Shown: positions 1 through 16,752 of the stretch, piece after piece | Layout of the letters: each line of letters begins with the position of its first letter | Numbering within the stretch: position 1 is the stretch's first letter | DNA from: Prinia subflava | Lineage: Eukaryota > Chordata > Aves > Passeriformes > Cisticolidae | Direction of reading: 5' to 3' | NCBI RefSeq assembly: GCF_021018805.1 | Contig: NC_086251.1 | Coordinates: forward strand, 38,448,767-38,512,766 | DNA: 64,000 nt | The notes under the pieces: generated by a model | Told to the model about the DNA's origin: nothing | Databases searched by the model: none | Seen by the model: the letters and a program-made list of their open reading frames with translations, nothing else | Made by a program: the position numbers and the translations under genes

Positions 1-842
1 GCTTACAGGTCAAGATAAGGGCAGGGAGGGAATCCCAGGGAGGGATCACTCACCAATTACCACCATGGGCAAAATAGATTCCCCTTGGGGAAATTACCTG
101 AATTTATTAACAAGCAAATAAAAATAGGATACTAAGTAGTAAACCCAAATCTTCAAAATACTTTCCCACTATCTCTTGCACAGGTTTGACTTTATTCCTG
201 GTTCTCTACCTCTCCCACAGTGGCACAGGGAGATGGGAGGGGGTCTTCACAAACTGCTCCAGCAAGTAGCCCAGCTTACATGGGGTGCAGTCCTTCAGGA
301 GCACACTGCTCCAGTGTGGGCTCCTTTCTCCACAGTGCCACTGGTCCTGCCAGGAGCCTGCCCCAGCACAGGCTTCCCATGGGGCCCCAGCCTCCTTCAG
401 GCATCCACGTGCTCCAGCATGGGCTCCTTCAGGGGCTGCAGTTGGATGTCTCTCCACCATGGATGTCTGTGGGCTACAGGGGCACAGCTGCCTCACCATG
501 GTCTTTGCCACGGGCTGCAGGGGAATCTCAGCTCTGGCAGCTCCTTCCTTCCATCATTTGCCTCAGTGTCTGCAGAGTTGTCCCTCTTAGATGTTGTCAC
601 TCCTCTCTTCTCTCTCTGCAATTTCCTTCTTGTTTTTTTTTTTTTTTCTTAAATCCCAAAGGCACTACCACCACTGTGGATGAGTTTGGCCTCAGGCAGC
701 AGCAGGTTGGTCTTGGAGCCAGCTGGCTTTGGCTCCTTCGGACATAAGGGAAACTTCTGGCAGGTTCTCACCGAAGCCACCCCTGTAGCCCCCTCACTAC
801 CAAATCCTTGCCATGCAAGCCCAGTACACTGTGTCTGGGTAA
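1..842. repeat. Avian interspersed repeat, probably LTR/ERV-derived fragment
   Basis: The stretch has the composition and wording of a family I recognise as abundant in bird genomes. It opens with a block around CACCATGGGCAAAA (61-76), continues with degenerate internal repetition of units such as CTCCAGCATGGGCTCCTTC (about 280-530), then has a T-tract at 634-648 and a tail ending near CCCAGTACACTGTGTCTGG (822-840). It probably runs off the left edge. The short ORFs inside it are by-products of the repeat. It lies in a PSMA6 intron. The exact family name, orientation and limits need a repeat-library comparison; the LTR assignment is from memory. Confidence 0.45.
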
Positions 843-4851
<4,009 letters not shown>

Positions 4852-5003
4852 TTAGCATTCCCATTTCCATTGTCTGTGCTTCTGGCTAGGATGTTTGACG
4901 AAAAGAAAACACTTAATAATGGTTTTAGATTGTGGGTGGAAGACAGTGTTCACTATATGATGTATTTTACTCTGTACAAATAAAACAGAGGTTTTTGAAA
5001 TTC
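4852..5003 (+). terminator. PSMA6: PSMA6 3' UTR and poly(A) signal
   Basis: A canonical AATAAA sits at 4979-4984, about 130 nt after the stop codon. It lies in the context AATAAAACAGAG followed by a T-rich stretch, which I recall as resembling the end of mammalian PSMA6 mRNAs. Cleavage is expected about 10-25 nt downstream; the exact site is inferred. Confidence 0.8.
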
Positions 5004-7527
5004 TTGGTGTCTCCTTTTAATGCTTTTTTTCAAACTTCCAATGCTATGAAATTGTCATCAAAATGCTTGATGACTTTCAGTGTTTCTGTGGTAATTGCTT
5101 GCCTTTTAATTGTATTTTAAGAGAATTTTTGTGCTCTAAGCTGTATTTTTCATCATGAGCTATTTGGCTCTTCATGTAAAGTTAATATCAGTTTTTGTGA
5201 TGTGTGTGTCTTAAGATAATTCTTACATTCATGTTCATTGTCTCCATGGCCCAATGTTGAAAGCCTTACAGCATTACTGGTTTCGTTGTTGGGAAGTTGG
5301 GAAGATCTTATTTGCTCAGGTTTGTATGAGGATAGGGCAAAAGCAGAAGGAAAAAGCTTGAGCTGTGAGTCCAAGCCCAGTCATTTGGACTGATTTATTT
5401 GTGGTGCAGGTAGTGTATTTAAGAGATGTCTTCTGTAATTAAACAGCTCTGAAGCTGACATTTATTTAGGGAAAATACTCTATATGTAGTGTACTTTGGG
5501 ATTTTGGCTTGGTCAGCTACCGGGTTTTGAGGCTTTGGGCAGGGTAAGAAACAATGTTGGGGCTATACAGGGCCAATAGACAAAGTCCATCAACAGGAAT
5601 GTCTCTGGGAAGCAATTCTTGCTCCTTCAGAGGTCTTGGATTTGGAGATGAGACTGCAAAAACTGCAGGTGAAAAAAAAAAAAAAAAGCCTTTTTGTTTT
5701 GCTTCAGTTGAAGAAGTTCCAGCCTCAGCAGTAAATAGGGAGATGATACAGTTGTGTGGGAGGAGGCACTGAGGAGAAAGGGAAGATCACCAGGCAGTTA
5801 TAGCTGTTGCACACATGTCTCCTTGAAAGAATTCCAAGTTAATACATTCAAAGTTAATACTCCTTACCTTCATTCTTATCCTGTGCTCCTCTTATACTGG
5901 CTTTAAATATTCCAAAATTCTCTTTTTTCAAGGCATTTGGAAAAGGCCTCGCAAGTTGTCAGAAACTGAGATTGCTTAATTTATTTCTTTGTGCTTTACA
6001 GTTAAAAGCCCCTTGAATATGTATTTTTCAAGTTCATTGTGGTAAAGAAGCTGCAATTTTGTGTTTGGTGGCTTTAATAAATGATATTGCTAACCTTAAT
6101 GGTAACTGAGTTGGGGAGATTCAGATGTATAGTGAATTGTGGACTTTGCAGAGCTTCTTGGATTTCTACTTGTGCCACCAAATTTCAGCTTCCCTCAGGT
6201 CAGATGGTGTAGTGTAGATAAGATAAGCACCCCTGCTTCTGATTTTGGGTTGGTTATCTGAGAATTCTGTGTGGGTTTGTACAACAATGAGCGCATTTGT
6301 GCAGCTGATGGCACGTTTAGAAAGGTCTGTGTTATTTCAGCTGCCAGTGAGAGCTCAGTTTCTGAAAACCCCGAGGGTCTTTCTTCCTAATATCCAGTTG
6401 AGCAGCCTGGAATTTGAGTTGGATTAGGTCATCATTTAGTCTGCCACAAAATATCATCCATTGATAGTTTGTTCTTGATCAGCTTTAATAATGTATGGAA
6501 AATACCACTAATGACTTCTTGAACAAAAAGGGAAAATGACAATCAGAGATCCATATGACTAGAGAACATTGCATAGTATTCAGTATCAAAATTCCCTGCA
6601 AGTCCTTTAATTCTAGAGTCTGGAGCTTGTATGGGACTGTATAACTTGGGTGGTGATTCTGAGTAGTGGGTGTTTGTTCATACCTTGCCTGTTTTGCAAT
6701 GCAGAACATCCCATCTTGTGTTCAGAGATGATGAAATAAGCTGTCTACAATACATTAACTGTGAACATTGCCTTTTTTTATAAACAAAGTTAAAGTCACA
6801 GCAACTGAAATGATATTTTGCTAGCATTTTGCCTTGTAGAGAAATTTTGTGGTTCTCTTTTCATATTAATAATGAGGATTTTTCTTTTTTAGTCAAAGCT
6901 TTTTGTTAAGGAAGATAAGGCAGCAATGCAGGTGGGGATACCTGATGGAATGGGAAACCCCCATGTATTAAACATAATACATAATTACATTCTTCACACC
7001 CTGGAGCAGGTATCACCTGCCAGAAAGCTGTACAGCTGTGGCTGGTGCTGAGCTGGGATCAGCTGCTGTTTCAAACCTGGCACTTCAAGAGAGGCTGGAG
7101 TACGCGTGGTACGATCCTGCTGCTTCTAGTTTGGGTAGAGCTCATGAGGAGTGATACCAGACTTGGGACTGCTCCATGTGTTTGTGGCTTGTTGTGCCAG
7201 ATGCAGTTTTGGAGTGTGAATGCACAAGTAGTTAAACAGGAATAGGATCAAGTTCTATTTGCATACCAGACCCACATCAGTGTTACCTGTACTAAATTTG
7301 GACTGGCTCTGCACAGCCTTGTAACTGCCCACATTACATTACCTGTGTTCTTTATCTGTGGTGTAGTGTGAGGATGCAAATGCCAAGTACATACAGTTAG
7401 CTTAGGTAAACAAGTATTTCTTGAACTCTGAAAATCATCTGGATTTCTTATGAGTAACCTCCCTCCTTCCATGCAAATGGGGCCGCAAAGACAGTAATGA
7501 TACATATTATAAACAGAGATAGCTCAA
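5004..7527. other. Intergenic DNA downstream of PSMA6, no gene recognised
   Basis: The open frames are short, lack codon bias and match no family I know. The only simple feature is an A16 tract at about 5672-5687. Confidence 0.65.
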
Positions 7528-7975
7528 TCGGGAGCCAGTTGCTCACCCATCCCATGATGTGTTTGTCCAGCTGTGTGCTGGACATATTGTGCTGAAGGAT
7601 CCTGTGAGAGACAGTATTGAAAGCTTGACTGAAATCCAAAAGGATTACACCAACTGGCTTCCCCTGATCAGCTGCGTGGATTACCTTGTCAAAAAAGGCA
7701 ATCAGGTTTGCTAAGCAGGACTCCCTTCATGAAGCCATGCTGGCTTCGATTGATGACTGCATCCTTTAGGTGTTCAAAGGCATTTTCCCAGGGCACCTTA
7801 CTAACTAGCTTCCTGAGCAGCCTGAGGTCTGCTCTCCTCATGTCTAAAGTTGAAGTTTTGCTTCAAAAAGGAAAAGAGGCACTTTTCCTCCTGTCAACAC
7901 AGATTTTAGACTCAGCTTCGTGGTCACTGTGGCCAATCTCCTCTCATGAGACCCTCTCTTAACAATCAATGCAAC
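7528..7975 (-). mobile_element. CR1 LINE fragment with large internal deletion
   Basis: On the - strand the region reads as CR1 ORF2. From about 7945 downwards it gives HSDHEAESKICVDRRKSAS, then SRADLRLLRKLVSKVPWENAF. It then jumps, near 7770, into reverse-transcriptase-domain sequence (NRSQHGFMKG, then a block containing DFSQAFNTVSHRIL and HIMGWVSNWL). Relative to the 26.3-28.5 kb copy in this window, about 0.8 kb between these blocks is missing. Both ends are truncated and the frame is shifted several times, so it is a dead copy. It shares the DRRKSAS motif with the 26-kb copy, which suggests the same or a close subfamily. Confidence 0.85.
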
Positions 7976-10900
7976 AATCCTGTTAAGGCAGGCAGTAGTG
8001 AACTTCTGTAGGACTTCAGCTACATCTTAAGAGCAATATGTGCTATTGTGTAATGCACAATGTTTGGCTGTATCTTGTAACGAAAGCTGATGGCAGTCTA
8101 AGGACAGGGGTAGATGGGGCGAGTACATATCGATGGATCACAACAATTTTAATGACATGGAATGATATACAGCATTCTTTTTTACCTTCTCTGTCCTGTT
8201 ATGTATTAAATCAATGTCTATGTTTGCCAAATAAGAAACTTTTTTGTTCAGCACACATTGTTGGAAGTAAGAAGAAAGGACTCTGTAATTTTCTAGCATC
8301 TGAAGAAAAAAAGTACATAACTTTCCCATTTTTTTCCCTGGCACAGAAGAAAAGCCTGCTATTTTGAGTTTTGTAAAACAGCAGCCTTACTGGGTCATGA
8401 GATAAAGTTTTGTGAAGCATATCCATAGCAATACTCGTGTTTTCTTCTAGGAAAAAAAGCTACACTACCAGGGTAGTAACAGTAGGGGCATTGCTTTTCA
8501 TTTTATAATCAGTGAAGTTTTGCTTTTTCAGATGGGAAATTTTTAAATTGTCACAGCTTGTTCCAGCCAGTTCTTGCTAGTAACAATTTGTTCTGTTCTG
8601 TTGTTTTGCTGTAACCCAAACTACTTGGAAACAATGCAAGACATCCTGTAGTTCAGGATCTGTTGGAACAGTGAAGCTCTCATGCCCAAACTAAAACAAG
8701 AATCATCACATGCTTATGCAAAGTTGTTTAAAATAGTCTGGACTTTGTTTTTTTTGTTGTGGTTCTCGTATTTTAGAAAACCTCATGAAGCATTTTAACC
8801 TGTCCTCTGTTGTATATCTATAAACTTGCATTTTTAAGTGACAACAAACCCCTCAGTTACTCACAGTATTTGCTGCTCTTCACTAAGGTTTTCTGAGCAT
8901 ACTCATCTTTTTTGTAGTAATGGTCTTACCCATGTCACCATCTTCTTTGGAAAACCTGTACTGCAATGTTAAATATGGTAACTCTAATGTAGTTCACTAG
9001 AAACTGATGGATAAATAGAGCCGGCGTATCACTAAGTCAAAATCCAGCTAACTGCTCGGCAGAACTGAGTCATCTTCCAAGCAGTGTGTGCTTCCACTTT
9101 TTGGGGACAGTGTTTTTCTCTTGGTTCTTTTTAGACCCTGCCAGCTGTAGCTGAGCTTCCTGGCACTGCAGATGCACTTCATGGCCATCTCCTACCTGTC
9201 ATTGTGGCTTAGCTGATATGTTCATTGAACCACAAGCCTCTGGAATGAAGTTTCCTCCCTGAGCCTCTAGCAGCATAGTAAGCAGTACAGATTAGCATAC
9301 ACAAGCCAAGACTTCAATTTTTTGCCAGCAAATTGTGTTTGTTTCCTCTTCCAGAAAACTGACTCTTGTGACACCCAGTGGCATAAAGAGTTGCGAACAT
9401 AAGGAATTTAATCCTTTATGAGATTCCTTAGACTAGAAAGCAACCCTCTCTCAAGTTAGAGAGTCAAGTTTACTAGCTGATGGAGAAAAATAGCATGAAT
9501 GTGCATGGACTGAGATTGCGTGAGCAGGAATAGGGACACCACTCATTGCCATCTGGTGTTGCTGTGATGTTTGCAGGTGTGCTCAGTCTCCCTGGGTTTT
9601 TTCCCAGCTCTTCCTTCAGCAGGCACTGGTGCTCATTTGCATTTGTAAAGAGCCATTCTCTTTACTTAACTGATGGAAAACATTGGGGTTTTTGGTTCAG
9701 TTCTTTGTTGCATAAGTGACCTGAGTCTTACTCCGGGATCAATTTGCTGTAGTGCAGGTGTAAGAGGGAAGAGGGAAATAAGATTGCACTACCTCTGCTT
9801 TGAGCCACTGTGAAAACTTTGAGCCACTGCATCACCAGAGGAGCAGGAGTTTCCATAGTTCATTATCCCCTTGGCTAGTCTTTGACTTAAATCTCTATGA
9901 TGACACCTGGCTCATTAAAGTTGTGTTTGCCCTTTGCAGGTGACTCGAGCCTTTGGGCAGCCTTTGGAGGACTACTCCCATCTCCTCCTCTGAGGAAGGT
10001 TTCTTTGGGGACAGTGCTGTTACAGCAGCTCCTTCTCAATTTCTCTGTTCCTGTAACCACTGTGTAGCCCAGCAATTTCCAGGGCTACCCAGGGAACCTG
10101 ATATGGAAACAAGCTTAAGTTTTAAAAAACCAAAACAGCAAAACCTAGCCAGAACAATAGCTCAGTGTGGACACTGGTTTAACCTTGATGCTGGTCCTGC
10201 AATAATAGAACCTGCACAGGGGGCAGTGCAGCACAGGATCCATAAGGAGGGGCTGGTTGAACTGCTGGCACACCTGGTAGGAGTGACAGTCAAAGTTCTC
10301 CCGTGTAATAAATATTTTCCTCAGGGAAAGGCAGGATATTAGTTCTCACAATCCACAGAAACCTCCTTCATGGAATCTAACTGCAGGCTGCCATGGGCTC
10401 TCTGGGCAGTGCACTGTTAGGTCATTTAAGAAGCCAGAACTTTCAACAAGGAATCAAGAAAACCTGCAGCAAGTCGGCTACCAGACGGGACAGCAGCTGC
10501 CTTGCATTGGATTTTAGCACAAGTGGGATGGGCAGCCTTTCTTTTCATTTTCTGTCTCTTAAACCGTTTGTAGCCTTATATACCTTTAGGGTGTTGTGAA
10601 GAAATTTCTTTGCATTGAATGTTAGCCTAGTTTCAGTTAACAGTATTTGGAAATGCCTACTGACAGAAAAAAAAAACCAAAAAACATTTCTCATCTAAGG
10701 ATGTGGTGAACCTTGAAAACAGGCTACCAGGTTAGCTTAGTTACTCACTGCCCCTGAAGGTAACAGGAGGCAGGCTGAGGATTTCTGGAGTCAAAGCTGT
10801 TAGCAAAAGGATGGGAGAGAAAGGAGGATTTTCAGTGATGACCAGGAAGGCTGCCTGACTTGCCACAAGGTAGTGGCAAGTTGCCAAAAACCTCAATCTC

Positions 10901-13900
10901 CAGTGGATTTTTTTCAGCCTGTAGCTCCTAGTTTCTTCACCTGGTGGGTGTCTGCACACATAAAATATTTGTTGAATACTTGTTAGAAGATTAGGTGATG
11001 ATGTTCCCCATTTCTATCTCCAGGAGAAATTTCCATTACTAACCTCTCTTACCTAGTAACAAACAAGAAAATAAAGTATTAAATAGTGTAGAATTGGCTT
11101 TGGAAGTGCAAAAATAGTTATATCCCATGGGTGATGAGTACTTACAAGGAAGTAATTTTTTAAACTTTTTTCCTACTTTGAGCACTTTGCACTGACACCT
11201 ACACCTTTCTCACTCCAACGCAGGAAACAGACATGGACTCTTGTGTAGGTAGTTCATCAGGGGACAAAGTGCATCTGTATAAAGTGTGTTAATGGTCCAC
11301 AGGTTCAAAGTCAGGACTTACAGAGGTGGGCTGCAAAATAAATTTGGAGGGGGAAGAAATAAAACAGATGCAGATGGTGTGAGTGTCCTGTCATGCAGTT
11401 AAGGAAAAGAGAACAAGGTCATCAAAAAAAGGAAGATAACCAAACAAATTAATGATAAGTAGCATTGCAAGTCATCTATATTACAGGAATGAAGTAGCAG
11501 AAGTCAATTTCAAGAGGGAAATTTAGTTGCTAATAGAGAAAAGAGAACAGATTGAATTTTTCTGCTCACTGATGCTGGACATATTGATAAATAAAAGCAT
11601 GCACAATAAGTTCAGCAGATGATTGAGAAACTGCTTCTGTTGATGAAGTGCATATTTGCAAAAGGATGTTACAGTCTTTATTTCAAATACAGATAATGAC
11701 GAGTTTGTGATGCTTTCCCACTTTGGTGGCAAATCAAACCACATACCATAACAGTACATGAGCACTTGTGCTTTGTAACAAGAATCAATGTGGATAGATA
11801 CATGCTGTCATCCAGCTCTGCAGGGAACACTTTCAAAAAGCTTTCAAAAGTGCAGGAAAGACCAAGATGTGCTGCAGGTGCAGAGTGGGCAAAGGGCCTT
11901 GTTTGAGCTTCTAGGCTCAGGTGCATGGCATGAGGCTCTTGGTGTGAACCTGAAGGGCACAGGTCCACAGAGCCAGAAAGAGCTGCCTTCGGTCACTGCT
12001 TGGTCCTACACTGGGCCAGCCCCAGCAGCCCTGTGATTGCGAGCTGGCACTGCTCAGGGAGCCCGTCTGGGCCAGTGCTCCTCTCTTTGCTGCAGGATTA
12101 ACTTTTGCCTGGCTCAGCTCACTGGCTCATCACACAGTTGCAGTGCTTGTAGAACGGAGAGGGATAAGATCTTGAGGAAACAGGGAGGGGTAGGACCCGG
12201 TTAGCACAGGCTGCTGCTTCATCATCCTGTCAGAGTGCAAGGAGCACACCCCTGGGCTCGGTTGTGCTACATACTGTGGGTTGCTAGGGTTATATTGTGT
12301 TGGTATTTGAAACGTTTTACGATGGCTCGTTTCCTAGCAGAATAAACAATTGCTTTTTGCCAGCATCACTCACCCTCCAGCACTAAAGTGCAGTCCTCCA
12401 GAGGGTCCTTTAGCCGGCTCTGTAGGTGCCGCCCCACTCACAGCCACACAAAGAGCCTGAAACTCCTTATGCGTGCGCTTCCTTCAGTTTGCGCAAAATG
12501 GGGTTTGAAAGCGCTGCATTCAAGAGCTGTGGTTGCTGCCTGGAATTGCTCCAGCTGCCGAAAGGCTCCAGCTCCCTCCCTCTGGTCTTGACAAACACTG
12601 TGGAGCTGCTGAGACAGGTTACTTGTGCTGGCTAGTGTGTTGTTTTCTGCTCTTCCATAATGTTCTGACTTGGATTTACCTTCAGGTCTGTTGAAAATAA
12701 ATAAATAAAATATAGCAACACTCTTAAAGTACATCGATGCTGAAAGACAGGCATTTAACACTACTAGTATTTACAGAATCTGTGATCAAAACCTAGGCAC
12801 TCAGGTATTGCACATCTGATGATTTTTAGAGCTGGGGAAGAAAACAGCCTTGTCCTCAGTAAGCAGGGTCATGTGAGGATAGCTGAGCTAGAAAGGAAGC
12901 CAACCCAAGCTCCTCTGTGCTCACATGAGCCTTCTGCCACAGGCTGTGCGAGAGGACTCAGAACAGCATCAAATATAGTTGCAGCAGAACCTGCCTGGCT
13001 AGTTTCTCCTGGATCTGTGCTTTGAAATTTTCTCTGAAAATATCTTTGCATGGTGCAGTCTCGCTAATGACAGCAATGGGGTGGACGTGTCTCCAGCAGC
13101 CCCTGAGTCCCGGCTGCTCACCCTGCAGCAGGAGGCTCCACAGGCCTTGGTGGTTTGTTAACTCCCCTGCAGCTACAGCCTCTCGTCTCAGGTGGTTTCT
13201 GAAGACTTTCTGCCACCCTTAACAATGAGAAATATTGCCACCCATCCTTCTTTTCTCTTCTTAATTATAAATTAAGATTATTTCAACAATTTTTAACATG
13301 GTTATAGTGTGGACTCTGCAAACTGAGGAACTTCTATAAACCATTTTCAGTTGTCATTAAAAACATTTTCATGCCTAGGTCACAGGCGTATTTTTGGATC
13401 TGAGAGAATATATCAGTTCTCTTTTTTGGAGACAAAAATGATGAGAATTTCTGCTGGAAGTAAGTTACAAAATATCGGGTTAAAGATAATTTGAAGTTTG
13501 TTAAATCACTGCTAGTCCTAATCCCGTCCCGTTCAATTTCCATAGCTGCTTTGAGGCCCACCCTGAAAGAAGCAGGGAAAACCTGGGCTTGTTTTTATTG
13601 GTACCACACCTACAGCACCAGGCTCCACCCTGGAGGGAATTCCCACGCTTGGTAATTGCGTGGTGCAGAATGCAGGCAAACATCCAGCAAGCTCCGTGTC
13701 CAGCCTGATTCCAGATCCTGTAAATAGAGTGGAGATCTTCACGAATATGCAGGGCCTTTTCGGAGCCCTGCCCCCTCAGAAGAGTTTCTCTGCTAGTGCC
13801 TGTGACTCTCCTGCAGCCCAGCCAAGCTGTGTCTGCTCAGCGCAGAGAGTTATTAAGGCCTTTGCAGCTGCCTGAGACAGTGTGGTTTCCTTCTTTTTTC

Positions 13901-16218
13901 TTTCCCTGCCAAACACTGAAAAATGAGGTTTCCTCTGATGAGACTGGACTGGTCTGGTCTATGCCTTTATCTCTTGTGGTCAGATGGACAGTGACATCTT
14001 TCCACCTGTGGCTCAAACCTGCGTTTCAAACGCTGCAGTGCAGATAATAGCACAGCTCCCTGCAGATGGTGTAAGATGAGTGGTCCAGAGGCAAAGGAGG
14101 CAGAAGATGGTTTCTGTGTGCCTCGCGTGCCTCTCGCAGCTTACAGGATCCCGCCTGGCTTGCCAGGGCCTGGCCGGTGATTGCCGTGGGCTGCCCGCAG
14201 TGGGGAAATGGCCACAGCCTCAGCTGGGACCTCAGCTGCTGCTCAGTAAGGAGAAGTAAAGGTACCAAAACCCCCTCCTGGTTTCCCTGCTCCCAGACTT
14301 CTCCTCCATTCAGAAGTGCCGTGTTTAAAGACAGTGTCATAGGCTGGGAACCCCCAGTCTTGCACAGTTTCCTTCTGCTTTTCTTCTTCCTGAAACGCAG
14401 TGCCTTTGTCATCTCACAACCACACGGTGCCCTCTGAGCAGCAAGAAGAGAGAGCACTCGGTGTGGCTCCATTCATGATAGAGTCTGCAGACTCACCTGC
14501 CCTGGAGACCCTTCTGGTGTGAGGAGAAGGGAGGAATCCTCCTTTTATCCTCCCCCATTCTGTCAGAACTACAGACAGTGCCTCTGGGCACAGGCAGCTT
14601 ATGAAACCCACAAAATTGAAATTTTTTTGGCAAAAATGTTCTTGTTTTTAAGAAGATAAGGAGTAAGGGAAAACAAACTCAGCATGTAAATGAAGAGGTT
14701 CTGTACACCAGCACTTAACAGCATTTTTAACTTTAGTAGAAATATAATTTTCACAGAGAAGAAAATCCCTTTAAATCTCACAAAACTCCTCAATCCTGAC
14801 TGGTCAGCTCTGGGATCTGGAGAATTTGGGGCTATGAACACATGGACTGGAAGCTTTGGTTCTCTTCCCACTGCTTTCAGCAGGAAAAGGACCAGGTATT
14901 ATCATGCACTGTATGAAATAGCCCATTCCAGCAAAGTGTGTTTGCCCCTCTTCTGGAGGTCAGGGAGTATTTGTTCCCTGCTGAAGGGAAGCTGCTTTAG
15001 CCACAGTGCCCATTGCCTTCCTCTAGAAATCCCCCGCAGGAGAAGCTGAGTAAGCTGAACCAGTGGATGCTGAGGCCACAGCAGTACTTTCCTCCTAAAG
15101 CAGCTGTTGCCACATACAACCAATCAGAGGGGAAAAAAGGACAAAAAAGGCAAACAACCAAACAAAAAAAGATTAAAAAAAGAAAAGGAGGGGAAATGTG
15201 CCCAGGGAAATGTTACATTGCTAAGGTCTCTTGCTGTGCTCAGCTGCAAGGCAAAGCTGGCTGAAAAAATGAGAGGAATGTGCTTTGTTTTCACATATGG
15301 ACTGCAGAGCATCTGTCCTGCACTTCCTATGGGACTAGTTCTAATCCTTTTTTCTTAAATAGCCAGTCTGACTTACAGTTGTGTGTGTTTCCTGCCCATG
15401 TCCTGCAGCCTTGTTGGAAATATCTTCAAAAGTTTCCTCCTCCAGGCAAATGAGTGGGAAAGATCCCGACTGATACTTGGACTAGGGGCAGACAGCTCAG
15501 CTCATGGACCAAACGTTCTGTTTCTGCAGTGCTTCAGAGCAGCAGAGTGCTACTGGGGGTTTAAATGGGACTAGGATGGGGAGCACAGCTGATTGCCCCT
15601 GCCCTTCCAATCAGCATGTGGCCCTCTGAGGCTGCACACTCAGTGGAACTCAGGTCCCAACAGTGTTTTCCACTTGTTTCACTATGAAAGTGGATGAGAG
15701 TAGCCTTAGGAAAGTTCATATGAAGCAGAAAATGGCATTACACACTTTATGAAGGATTTTTCTCTCACCTGCCTGGAGACACGTCAGTGCTGTGGGCATG
15801 GGAGCATCCTCCTGCTGTCCAGGCAGTTTGGTCCCATCTTGGGGTGAGAGCAGTGGAGGACACTGCATTAGGGAAGTGAGAAACTCTTTAATAAGAGCCA
15901 TCAGGTGCACAGTGTTTTCTTTGGTCTGGGTGATTCCCCAGCAAACCACAGTCCAGGCCAAACGAGTGGCTTGGCGCCGGCTCAGGCACAGCTCCACTGC
16001 TGGAGAGATCCACGGGAGCTGCAGCAGCAGCTCCTGCAGCAGCCAGGCACACACAAAGCAAAAAAAAAAAGAAAAAGAGAGTGAGGACAGAAAGATGATC
16101 CTTTTGGCTGTTCCCAAACCCAAGAGAAAAGTCCTGCCCTCTCCCTAATCTCTTCCTTCCAAACCCAAGGACAGGAGTTTTTCATTGCAAGTGACCATAG
16201 GAAACACTTCATTTTCTG
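7976..16218. other. Intergenic DNA, no gene recognised
   Basis: There is no exon, RNA gene or clear transposon that I can support. Some blocks (12.1-14.5 kb) are moderately GC-rich, with scattered open frames on both strands that resemble no known protein. Small A-rich runs occur at 10663-10683 and 15130-15190. A perfect 10-bp palindromic kappaB-like motif lies at 13635-13644. Confidence 0.6.
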
Positions 16219-16371
16219 AGAAAAAACCCCAAACACCTAAAAGCAAGCAAACAAACAAAAAACTTTTTAAAAAATCCACAAAACCCCAAAAAAAACCCAA
16301 ACAAAAACCCCCAAACAAGCAATTTAACAAAAAAAAGAACAAAAACACCCTAAATAAACAAAAAAAAATTA
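16219..16371. repeat. A/C-rich low-complexity tract
   Basis: The + strand is almost wholly A and C, with repeated AAACCCC, AAACAAAC and AAAAAAACCC words. The long lysine-rich translation across it is a composition artefact. Confidence 0.8.
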
Positions 16372-16660
16372 TCTGTGTGGTACACCCATTTACACTGAAA
16401 TCCAGTATATCAAGCTAGAAATTGCATCAGCTTGATCCAGGTGTAATTTTGCTGTGATGATAGCCATTTCAGGCAAATCTTCAGCTGTACCTCTCTGCCC
16501 TGATCTGCTTTGGCTGCCTGACAATTGCCTTTCCCCATGCTGTTTCTGCCAGTTTCTGTTTCTGCCCCCAACCCTGACCCTCACTGGGAAGCTTTCCTGG
16601 GTTCTCATAGCTGTTGTGGGCAATGTCACGTAGCAACATTCAAAACCAAGCTTTTTTTGT

Positions 16661-16752
16661 CTGGCTTTATTCTGGTGATAGAAAGGTTTAGGGGGAGGGG
16701 AATTCCCAGCTTTTCATGCCATGGCATTTCCACACTGGCATCTGATTTTGGT
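16661..16752 (+). repeat. Short dispersed repeat, copy 1
   Basis: The sequence beginning CTGGCTTTATTCTGGTGATA and running through AGAAAGGTTTAGGGGGAGGGGA to GCATCTGATTTTGG is repeated in diverged form at 20540-20610. The two copies align over about 70 bp; copy 2 lacks about 20 bp near the ATGCCATGGCAT palindrome. The family is not recognised. Confidence 0.7.

Noticed and set aside
9953..10342. 129-codon open frame in the intergenic region
   Set aside because: There is no family match, no splice or promoter context, and frames of this length are expected by chance in 64 kb.
16185..16418. Lysine-rich 77-codon open frame
   Set aside because: It is a translation of A/C-rich low-complexity DNA.
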